The position numbers and the translations under genes are program-made. Positions 55,331-64,000 of a stretch of 64,000 nt of DNA are shown piece after piece. This stretch comes from Sepiola atlantica (lineage: Eukaryota; Mollusca; Cephalopoda; Sepiida; Sepiolidae), in the NCBI GenBank assembly GCA_963556195.1, contig OY744528.1, forward strand, positions 58,391,082 to 58,455,081, written 5' to 3'. The number at the start of each line of letters is the position of its first letter. The stretch's first letter is position 1. The notes beneath the pieces are model-generated. The model was given only the letters and a program-made list of their open reading frames with translations. It made no database searches and was not told where the DNA came from.

Positions 55331-56160
55331 AGTATCGCATGCAATAATTTTCGACGCACCGACGTAGACAGAATTTTGATTCGAGAAGTCGGACGTAAAA
55401 AGAATTTAATGAAGAAAGTTTTTAAACTGCTAACACAAATTTAGACATTAATAAACTATGGTGGACAAACTAAGAAAGAAATGGAGGGCAAAACTCTTCA
55501 TTTTTTTTACTGGCGCCCTGCACCCATAGTTAAATTTAGCAAATGAAATTGTTCGTAATGAAATTGTTCGTAATGAAATTGTTCGTAATGTTAGTTATCA
55601 TTGGTGTACGTTTGATTATGTTGCAATTCTTCGTAAGAACAATATTGAACAAATATTGTTGCTGATTGTTACATAATGGGTAAACGTATCGTTTCTGCTT
55701 ATAGAGCGTTGCATGAATTATTTCAGTGGATTCTTATGGTGATACCTTTCTTCTTCAGATGATTCAGCTTTGGTCTAATCATGTTTATGATTGTCGCTTA
55801 TGAGCCGAACAGCCAGGCCGCTATCCTGAAGTAATTACAGAAACTCTTCCATTCTCCTGAAATTCTTATGCGGCATGAAAAGAAATATAATCTTTACATT
55901 CGACCTCGTTATGATCAGAAAGTTTAGGGTAAGACTAAAATGGGTAACAAAACTGCCGGTAAAGCTTTTATGCTTCTTATTCCCGAGCGGCTCTTTGGTT
56001 TGATATAAACGCTTGCCCCGAGCATCTACATGCTACCTCTGAGTATTTTCCTGGCACCTTTATAAATGTTTTTAGTTGCATTTAGTGGTGTTGAAGGAAG
56101 TATCATTAAAACTTACAGTAACTTTAGCTTGAAGTGCTGTCGTCTTTGTGATTGAGTTCC
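55331..56160. other. Unexplained stretch with coding-like composition
   Basis: Contains three tandem GAAATTGTTCGTAAT units (about 55,545-55,590). About 500 bases follow with codon-like texture but repeated stops, e.g. KKYNLYIRPRYDQKV and GNKTAGKAFMLLIPERLFGL around 55,880-56,000. No family is recognised. Confidence 0.35.
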
Positions 56161-58790
56161 GAATAGTTCAAAATAAGCAAAAATGACAGAGATTTCTAAG
56201 AAATCAAAGCAAATGTGAATTGCTGTTACTCCAGTCACGTGTTTACCATAGGTTTTGAGAGATTTCTTTCGAAAATTAATCTCAATTTAATTTCTGCAAT
56301 TTGAGAAAGCTTGGTATGATAATGCTAGAGCTAAAACATGTATGCACATATGTAGCCAAAGATGTTTGTATGAATAAAAAGTTATACTATGTCTATCAAC
56401 CCTCTTTTTCCGTGCGTTTTACTGATTCTTCAACCAAAATATCACTAGGAAAATTAGTCCATTCTTTATTATAGAAAACGTTTCTTTGATTTGACCTTGA
56501 TTCGAGGAATTCTGCCAGATGGAAATTTGAAATGTTAAAACTGAAATGTATAGAATTTTACTGGGAACTAAACAATCTCATTAATGTATAAATAATGTTC
56601 ACAAGAAAAAGGAAATTCAAGAAAGCATAACAACAAATTAAGAGTTTTTTTTCTTGAATGGAACTAATCCCAACAAATCCTTAAAAGCCTTTCAATTCAA
56701 ATGTTTTCTCCTGAGTGAATCGCCTAGACATCTCGACGCATGTTGATAATGACACCATTTTTTTTTCAAGTAGAAATTTAAAAAAATATATAAAACTTAC
56801 TTTAAATCGACCCATTTATGAGTGACCCTTTGGATTCCTTCACATTTACTTCAAATATGCCTTTTGTATTTCCATAAAATGTTTTCAAGTAGAGTTGAAC
56901 ATCGTTTAACGAACAGCTCCCTTTACGAATCAATCGGTTTAAGAATAAAACTTTCACATAAGTACACCGGTTTATGAAACGCATTTTCGGTTACGGAACA
57001 CATTAAACGGTGTTGGGTCAATGTTACCTGAGTTATCTCCCTTTGATTTATTCTCGCATTCAAGAGTTTAAAACCCCATTCAAAACTTCAGAACTAGACT
57101 TTCTGACGCGACTTTCAAACGTTTAGTTCGCTGCTCTTGTTTGTGAGCTTGCGTTCCAAACTCTAGCAAGTTATTGGAACATTTGCACTAAGTTTACTAA
57201 TAAAATAACGGATGTCTTATGATCCGTGGTTATTACTTAATAACATTTCATTAGAATTGGTTGCTTTTCTGAATTTCGGTAAATTTTTAAATGAAGGAAG
57301 GAAGGAGTCAATTTTTTTTTTGGGGGGGGGCATTCATTTCGCCCATACCTAAACTAATAAATTCCCTTCAGTAAAAAATGTATTGAACACTCTGATTTGG
57401 TAAAATCTGAAGCTTAGTAATAGCAGTATTAGAAAGTCCGTAACACGAATAAAGATGCGCCCAGTTTGAAATGGAATGAACAATCTGATTCCAAAAAATA
57501 TAATGAAAATGAAATACGTCACAAACTGCACCTAGGATTTTATATATAGACTGTTACAGCCGCATATATTCTGAAACTACATTACCCAAAGCGCTTGCAT
57601 AAATATAGTTGATTTTAATTAAATGGGATGAAATAATTTCATTGAGTCTTCTATCTCGCTGTACATCTGTTGCGGCAGAATTATTCAAGTTATCTCCCTT
57701 GAATTTATTTTGGGCAATGGTAGAGAATGCACTCCTTTGTTCGGAAGTTAAGAAAACTCGTTCTTTACACGTGCGTAATTTAGGACGAGATCTTAGCCTC
57801 TTTCTGGTCACCCCCTTGAAATCGGACAGATTTTTGTCTAGCTCCTCCTATGAGCATTCTTCTCAAAGCATAGCAAGCGGTGTCTATAGATTCTGGTAGC
57901 AGTCGTAGAGAGTCTCAGTAACACACAATTCCAAATAAATGACATTTGCTTAGTTCTTTATCTCTAATATGTGTTCTTTTCTCGTTGTATTTTGGGCAGT
58001 AATGTATTCCTACTTCAATACTAATGTCTGTTGTTGTTCTTTCCTTCGTGTGATATTATACAGAAACATTACACGTTTCTGTAACCCCTTTTGCATTTGT
58101 CTTCGACAAATTGTTTATTTGAAAATAAATATAAATCCAATTTTTTTTTTATTATTGTCATTTTTACTTTGTTCCGCCGCTCGTGTGTGGTATCCACCAT
58201 AACACAATACGCACAATAGCGACCATCTGTTTGGGACACGTCGTTGCCTAAAAACGTAAAGGCTAGGATATAAAATATTAGTAGCAGTTTACATCTATTA
58301 AAAGGAAGTCACAAATTCCTCCAAAGGCTTTGGGAAGAGACCCCCATAATCATATACATATTCTGAAACTACATCAAGTGAAGCACTTCGACCGTTTCAT
58401 CAAAGTCGATACAATAATATTGTGATAGCCTCTATTCACGCCGGGCGTCCATAGGGTTTGGGAAAGAGACGATATTAATCATATATATTCTGAAACTATA
58501 TTAACCATAGTACTTAGATGAGTATGTTATTTTGATTAAGGGGAGTACACCATTGTCGTTAGGTCTACATTATCACCGGACGTCCAGAAAAAGGAAATTC
58601 TTTTGGACTGACACACCTTCACTTACAATCAATGTTGAGTGCATTCTTGTGCCTCAACCGAAACTTGCATCTTATAGAAATAGGGATTTGGCCCGTCTGT
58701 CAATCACAATTTTTGAAACGCAACAAATACATTGTGAATGTAATTCAATCTATGAATATGAATAAATGCGAATCTTTATATAAGTATATC
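56161..58790. other. Non-coding interval with weak repeats
   Basis: A block with ATATATTCTGAAACTACAT and a downstream GC.CTT.GA motif recurs near 57,560, 58,360 and 58,487. No gene is recognised; short frames lack motifs. Confidence 0.45.
56893..57010 (+). mobile_element. Possible Tc1/pogo-type transposon end
   Basis: AGTTGAACATCGTTTAACGA then ACAGCTCCCTTTACGAA and CGGTTTATGAAACGC resemble the 'GTTTAACGAAC/TTTACGAA' ends of pogo/Tigger-like elements. No partner end or transposase was found. Confidence 0.3.
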
Positions 58791-58807
58791 AAGGTCAAAA
58801 CCTTTCA

Positions 58808-59098
58808 GTCTTGCTATTTACTTCCTTCCCAGCGCAGGAAGATGTGGCACAAGGCAGGAAGGAGCAATTTGGCCTATTAAAAATTGCCTGGGCAGCCCCG
58901 TCGGTATTCCTCTGCCGGGGCGCCTCAGGCAGTAAGCAATAAACTTACTCCACCCTAAAAGAGTGGAAGAAAGGCCTGGAGGGTGGACCTCCTAGAACTG
59001 CGCAGGACAATACTTCAGACCGGCCCAAGACAATACCGGTCTACAGAGGGTAGCATCAATTGGAACAGATACTACACTCTGATCTTAGCCAAAAGGTG
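58808..59098 (-). mobile_element. U2-snRNA-headed SINE, copy 3 (tandem unit 1)
   Basis: The minus strand starts CCTTTTGGCTAAGATCAGAG then TGTAGTATCTGTTCC (U2 nucleotides about 12-46, here with one inserted base). The shared body carries GAGGTCCACCCTCC and TAAGTTTATTGCTTACTGCC, and the tail reads CCTTGTGCCACATCTTCC then GGAAGGAAGTAAATAGC. It is followed in tandem by copy 4 with a common linker. Confidence 0.78.
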
Positions 59099-59128
59099 AA
59101 GGAAGTAATTTTTAAATATTTTTCAGTC

Positions 59129-59396
59129 TTGCTTGGTATTTATCACCTCCCATAGCGATAAGATGTGACACAAGGTCAGGAAAGTGAGATTGAAAAGCCA
59201 GCGCCCAAGAAGAAGAGCACTCTGGCCGTCGAAAAATGCCTGGTCAGCCCGTCGGCATTCCCTGGTAGGGGCGCTTCAGTCGATTAGCAATAAACTAACC
59301 CCTTTTCAAAGGGTGAGAAGGCAAAGCCTGGGAGGTCTACAGAGCGTAGCATCCATCGGAACAGATACTACACTCTGATCTTAGCCAAAAGTCGAA
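59129..59396 (-). mobile_element. U2-snRNA-headed SINE, copy 4 (tandem unit 2)
   Basis: The head reads ACTTTTGGCTAAGATCAGAG then TGTAGTATCTGTTCC. The body lacks about 50 bases present in copy 3 around the GAGGTCCACC block. The tail reads CCTTGTGTCACATCTTATCG then GGGAGGTGATAAATA. The linker upstream of the head (ACTGAAAGATCTTTAAAAAT) matches that upstream of copy 3, so the units are true tandem repeats of about 300-320 bases. Confidence 0.75.
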
Positions 59397-59426
59397 AGAG
59401 GAATTTTTAAAGATCTTTCAGTCTTG

Positions 59427-59480
59427 TTCTTCTTAGGTTTACAAAACACTTCAAAGAATGTGGCACAAGGCCAAAAAAGG
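59427..59480 (-). mobile_element. Third, truncated tandem unit of the U2-headed SINE
   Basis: After the shared linker only tail sequence is present (GGCCTTGTGCCACATTC on the minus strand); the U2 head is missing. Confidence 0.5.
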
Positions 59481-60079
59481 TTGGGAAGGGGGTCGGGGCC
59501 GTCCACTTATCTGTTCCCTACTCTAGTGTATGTAACCACAATACCGTATTTACTCTATGGACTAATGCTATTTAAAATTCCCCAGATGTTTTGACATGCT
59601 TTTTATATATACAATGCGTTTCAAACGCGAGAGTTATTGTTATTTACAATGTTTTGTTTTTTAAACAATAGTGGTATTTACAAAAGTGATTTCTTTTTTA
59701 CAAAATACAATGAATAATAATGAGGGGAAAAACTTAAAAACACCAAAGATAAAGAAAAATAACAATAATACAAACTAAAGAAACCAAACAAAATGCTAAA
59801 TGGGGTTAGTAAAGATCCCCCAACCTGTCTAATTGTGAACTGCTCGCTGTTTTCCAGTATAAACTGAAAACAGAAAGTCAATTCCTAAGTGGGACTGGGG
59901 GGTTGCCTTCGGGATAAAATAAAATATGGGGTGGATTTTTAGGCCGGATAATGTCTTTCAGAATCAGTACCGTTTGGGGCAGGCCAGAGATAAAACAATT
60001 TTTGGGAAAGGGCATATTGAAAGCTTACTAATACCAAAAAACAAATATAGAGATAGGACTCAGTTATTCCACTCGCTAA
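59481..60079. other. Unassigned interval
   Basis: A/T-rich non-coding DNA with a G-run near 59,490; may include the outermost 3' UTR of the Tx1-like LINE at its right end. Confidence 0.4.
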
Positions 60080-61955
60080 GGGACTTTAAAGTCAAGCTTT
60101 TTGTTTTTATTATGACCTAAATACGGCGTGCGCCATGCCTAGACAGGGAACACGAACTCAAATCCAGTTCGACCAAATACACATAAACTAGCGGTGTGTA
60201 TCGACCTTCTTCTAAACTGCGAGGCCTGCAATCTCTTTGTATCAGACTTGATTTTGATTTTAAGCTGATGTTTAAAATACAAAATCAAATCGTGATGAGA
60301 AGGCGACGCACCCCCGTTACCTATTTCTAAATGTGAAACCCACACTACTAGTATAGCTACGGCTAGGATCGTGGGAAACACCATTCGTTTCTCCCTGGCC
60401 TACAAAGGAACCACATTGTAGATTATAGATGCTACATCCAGGCGAACCAGCTGATCGGGTACGATGCGAGCCGTCACCTCGTCTTCACTGTCCTCGCAGC
60501 GAATACAAAAGGGTCTGAGCACCAATTTGGCGTTGTAAAACCTGCCATTGAGAGGTAGAACGTTTCTAACCAATCGCCAGGTCAGGGAGAACTTAGAATT
60601 ATTGAGATGACCCCTTCCTGGCGCCCAACACCACTGAGAGCGGATCTCCTCCTCCGACCATCCCAGCCGCTCACCCAGCAGATCAGAAGCGGTCCCCTCC
60701 ACTAACTTCCTATATAGAGTCTTTCTAGGCCGTGTAAGGTCACTGGACCTCGACAGCAATCTGAGCGAAGCTCGGCATTCGAAGGAGCACTGCGTCTGTC
60801 TTCTTGGTATACGTTGGGCTTCAACCAAGTGGTCGGGGTGAGGTTGGTAAAAGCCTTCTCAACCTCAGGCCCCCATGCAGTTTCTTCAGAGTACGACTCA
60901 GGAATGACAATCTCTTGGCATGTTGATGATTTGCCAAGTCCGGCATTCCTAAGCCCCCCCCTCGCGTCACACAGACAAGCGACTTTCTGTCTTGCCACAA
61001 AAGTGAAAAGAGCAGACGCGTAAAAGCTGCCAAGCAGTCCTCGGGCAGGGGTAGTACAGCAAAACGGTAGAGGATAAGAGGAAAGATTAAGTGGAGCACG
61101 CCTCTGCTCTCCCCCCCCCCCCCCAAGGGAAAATCCTCTTCAAAGCCAAACACTAATAAACTGTACATCCGACCAGTTCTTATTAAGCTGGAAACCCGGG
61201 CCGAAACACACGCCAAGGCTCCGGACCGGGCCATTTGTCCAGTTGAAACGGCCTGGCAACGCAGCCGCGTTATGCCAGGCAGCCAATCTCAGGCCGTTGG
61301 ATTTGCTGAAATTGACTGTGGCCCTTGTTACCTATTCATACTCTTTGAGTGCCTTAATCACAGTGTAAACCCCCAGAGCGCTCGACACTAACACAGTGAA
61401 ATCATCGGTAAACGCAGGAAACCCTGTATCGCGCACTACCAGGCATAGCAATTCCACAAAGGGCTGATCTCGTCGCCCTATCCCTGAGTTTGCGGAGGAA
61501 AGGCCCCAACGCAAAGATATAGAGCAAAGGCGACAACGGGCAACCCTGACGTACCGACCACGAAACAATGAACGATTCCGACTGCATCCTGTTTACTTGC
61601 ATCATTGCCATCGGTCTGCGATACAAAATGGAGATCCATTTGCAGAAGTCCGGACTAAAACCGGCAGCCTCTAGAACAGACCCTAGAAAACGATGATCAA
61701 CCCTATCAAACGCTTTGGACTGATCTAAATCGATCAGCGCGGCTTCAGTGTCGTCTTCTAATCTTTCAATGATCGTATGAATCAACTGCAAATTGTTTTG
61801 AATTGATCTCCCCCATCACAGCATAGGTCGGATCAGACTCGATCAAGTCAGCGATAACAACCTGCAAACGATTCGCAAGAAATCTGGCAAAAAATTCTAA
61901 GTCTGTGTTCAGCAAACTTATGGACCTATAATCATCTAGACCCCCTCCTATTATT
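60080..61955 (-). mobile_element. Tx1/L1-like LINE, 5'-truncated
   Basis: The minus strand begins inside the RT: LDDYRSISLLNTDLEFFARF (about 61,940), LIHTIIERLEDDTEAALIDL then DQSKAFDRVDH (motif A, about 61,730), SVRQGCPLSPLLYIFALGPF (motif B, about 61,560), and a degraded FTDDFTVLV (motif C, about 61,410). The connection region follows (ILYRFAVLPLPEDCLAAF, about 61,080; TRGGGLGMPDLANH). The C-terminal zinc-binding area comes next (LTWRLVRNVLPLNGRFYNAK, about 60,570; CIRCED), with a last block FKHQLKIKIKSDTKRLQ (about 60,270). Motif wording matches the Tx1 group. Several frameshifts and stops; inactive. Confidence 0.85.
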
Positions 61956-62165
61956 TTCTTTCATGCTTGACATCTATAAAAAGGAAATACATTTCACTTA
62001 ATTTTATTTATAAAAAATTGTGGTGTTTGCGTTTATTTTCACATCTATAAAAAGTAAATATGTGTTACTTTATTTTATTTATAAAAATACTGTGGGGTCT
62101 GCGTCCGCGCTTGACATCCGTAAATAAAATACTTTATTTTTATTTTATTTATAACAATAACATGC
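61956..62165. repeat. Degenerate tandem repeat, about 80 bp, three units
   Basis: Units carry TGACATCTATAAAAAG/CACATCTATAAAAAGTAAA, then TTTTATTTATAAAAA, with TGTGGGGTCTGCG in two of them. Confidence 0.7.
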
Positions 62166-62251
62166 TTATTATTTTAATAGTCCAAAACAAGCTATTTTGC
62201 CATAACTATGTATTGTATGTAGTTCTGTCACAATTATATAATACTTCAAGA

Positions 62252-62292
62252 CTAGCAAAAATATGCGACCAGAGGAAGCATATGTTTGCTAG
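62252..62292. repeat. 41-nt CTAG-flanked foldback, copy 2
   Basis: CTAGCAAAAATATGC, spacer GACCAGAGGAA, GCATATGTTTGCTAG: perfect CTAG at both ends. Near-identical to 25,738-25,778. Confidence 0.6.
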
Positions 62293-62437
62293 TATTATCA
62301 AATAGAAAAAGTTGTCTGCTATCATGGGTTGGAGATAGGAGAGGTAGAGCTTCGTATTCAATCCCCGAACTGATTATGGCAAAAAAATACTCAAACATTA
62401 TAAAAGAAAAATACTTTTTTTTGTAATTTAGAAGAAA

Positions 62438-62440
<3 letters not shown>

Positions 62441-62519
<79 letters not shown>

Positions 62520-62556
62520 CCATCACCACCACCACCACCACCACCACCACCACCAT
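62441..62556. repeat. (ATC)n(CAC)n microsatellite
   Basis: About 78 bases of ATC/TCA followed by about 36 bases of CAC/CCA, ending at the SINE head. Confidence 0.95.
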
Positions 62557-62800
62557 GTTAACTTCTTGACCTTTTAGCTAGGAGCAAAATGTAGTATCCG
62601 TACTGAATCTGCACTTAGTGTTATGTTCTCTGTCAGTGAAGGAGAAATCCTTCTAGGCCGAGGCAATTGAAATTTTTGTTCCAATTCAGAGTGCCCATTT
62701 TGGGGGAAGCTGGATTCTCCCCACGTTAAATATTGACATTGTGCCTAACTCTGTTCTCGTGGGAGGAAGTAAATAGGAACAACAACAACAACAAAAACCA
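62557..62800 (+). mobile_element. Diverged U2-snRNA-headed SINE, copy 5
   Basis: The head TTGACCTTTTAGCTAGGAGC then AAAATGTAGTATCCG corresponds to U2 CGGCCUUUUGGCUAAGAUCA/AGUGUAGUAUCUG with several changes. The middle differs from the other copies. The tail TTGTGCCTAACTCTG, GGAGGAAGTAAATAGG matches theirs and is followed by (CAA)n (62,779-62,815). It may be a second subfamily with a shared tail. Confidence 0.55.
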
Positions 62801-62914
62801 CAACAACAGCAACAAATTTATTAAAATAATAATAAACGCACGTATTTAATTATTAACAAATTAGAAAATATTAATTCATTAGAAACTTAAAAATAAATAA
62901 ATATGCAAATGCGA
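62801..62914. other. A/T-rich spacer
   Basis: Nothing recognised. Confidence 0.4.
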
Positions 62915-63165
62915 GGCTGAGAGGATGATATCATGATGAACGAACTATATACACTGACCTCCCCCCTAAAGGAGGGGTTAATGTCTGAGAGGATGATATC
63001 ACGACAACAGAATAGATAGTACACTAACTCCCTCACACACACAAAACTCGTAATCCTGATTAAATTGTATCGTGAGGAATGAATGTATACTGTACACCCT
63101 TTTCCCGAAGAGGAGGTAATGCCTGAGAGGAATGTATCATGACGAATGAAAATATACTACAGAGA
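62915..63165. repeat. Degenerate tandem repeat, about 70 bp, four units
   Basis: Units begin CTGAGAGGATGATATCATGA or close variants and include a TATACACTGACCTCCCCCC or TACACCCTTTTCCC block followed by AGGAGG. Confidence 0.65.
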
Positions 63166-63530
63166 ATTAAATAAGCATAAACGGTTTTAATGTCAATATA
63201 GTTAGAATAGGTGGAAAAAAAACTTTTGCATTTATTTATTTAGATAACATTACACACCATGGCAAGTTTTATTGTCCATGTGAAACGCCTAAATGAAAAT
63301 TGGCTGGAAAATATAGTCGTCATTTTTATAAACAACGATGAATATGCTGGCTAAGGAATACCGATAACTTTAATGATTTTCTAGTTAAAAAACACATGTT
63401 TATTATAAAAAAAAACTCAAAAATTAATCAGGTATTTAGGAAGGATCAAGGAAAAAATGTACAGACACACGTCATCTGTAATATTTAACGAAATATGTCT
63501 TCAAGAAGAAATGCTACCCAAATATACACA

Positions 63531-63532
<2 letters not shown>
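63166..63532. other. Unassigned interval
   Basis: A/T-rich DNA without recognisable coding or repeats. Confidence 0.4.

Positions 63533-63602
<70 letters not shown>
63533..63602. repeat. (TA)n microsatellite
   Basis: Pure TA run of about 70 bases. Confidence 0.95.
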
Positions 63603-63606
<4 letters not shown>

Positions 63607-64000
63607 CAGAACAGGTAAAAGCCAAATTTTTAGCATTAATTTTGAATTTTAATTTATAAAAAGTGTGTCTAGAGATTATATGCAAATAATAAAACATCAA
63701 GTATTTTGAAAATAGTATTTTAAAAATTTTCTATAACTGTTTATATTTATTCTATATTAAATGTTTAACTTACATGCAAAGTGATAGAGTATTGCTATTG
63801 TTGTAATTTGAAAAATGTTATGTCATTGATAAAATAAAGAAATGTTACTGTCAATATTTTATTTGCAAGTACAGGTTTTGTACAATAAATTTTACTTATT
63901 TGTTGGTTTAAAAGAATATGAATAACACACTTCACAATGTTATGCAACAAGACTCTACAAAACTGAGATTGAATAAAAAACAAAAGGCAAATTAACAGAA
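63603..64000. other. Unassigned interval at window end
   Basis: A/T-rich DNA; no frame longer than about 60 codons and no motif recognised. Confidence 0.45.

Noticed and set aside
62310..62360. Second tRNA-like relic (B-box-like TATTCAATCCC)
   Set aside because: The A box is poor and no pairing is seen; evidence too thin to list.

Overview
The window looks like a repeat-saturated stretch of animal nuclear DNA. The best fit is a cephalopod mollusc, probably an octopod. That assignment is inference from the repeat mix: very abundant (TA)n/(TATACA)n microsatellites together with Penelope-like elements, APE-type, Tx1-type and RLE-type LINEs, a P-element/THAP transposon, a Helitron, a mariner, and SINEs headed by 5S rRNA and U2 snRNA. 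No host protein-coding gene, intact tRNA gene, CRISPR array or bacterial-type operon could be supported. Essentially every recognisable coding stretch is a decayed mobile element, and most long open frames are microsatellite or minisatellite translations.

Layout. 1-9.6 kb: a LINE RT fragment (-) and a Penelope-like element (PLE) fragment (+) lie back to back across a (TA)n tract. They are followed by a PLE terminal-repeat relic, two U2-headed SINEs in opposite orientation, a 219-bp palindrome, a second PLE fragment (-) and an 844-bp foldback MITE flanked by TTAA. 9.6-18 kb: two copies of one APE-type LINE family (first -, then +) flank an RLE-type LINE 3' fragment and a 5S-headed SINE; both APE LINE copies end in a (TA)n tail. 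18.6-25.4 kb: about 6.75 kb of a 30-bp CT-rich minisatellite, ending in a short telomere-like tract. 26-35 kb: a third PLE fragment, a THAP/P-element transposon (-), a full-length 5S-headed SINE, 1.2 kb of microsatellite and a well-formed hammerhead ribozyme. 35-41 kb: an internally deleted Helitron (-) with a recognisable 3' terminus, then non-coding DNA with old duplications and a tRNA-derived relic. 41.4-48.1 kb: a second Helitron-type terminus, then three successive satellite families (35 bp, about 27-31 bp, 179/160 bp) that run into a truncated mariner. 48.5-54.8 kb: the most complete element, a PLE with about 700-bp inverted terminal repeats, RT, GIY-YIG endonuclease, a hammerhead ribozyme at a repeat edge, and a recent foldback duplication splitting the RT. 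54.8-64 kb: mostly unassigned DNA with tandem U2-headed SINEs, a 5'-truncated Tx1-like LINE and another diverged U2-headed SINE.

The features do not form a pathway; what connects them is repeat biology. The sequence suggests that (TA)n tracts are built into the PLE terminal repeats and the APE LINE 3' tail, which may explain why so many element boundaries coincide with (TA)n. The strongest candidates for new biology are the U2-snRNA-headed SINE family, the PLE with inverted repeats, hammerhead and foldback, and the Helitron terminus beside satellite arrays.
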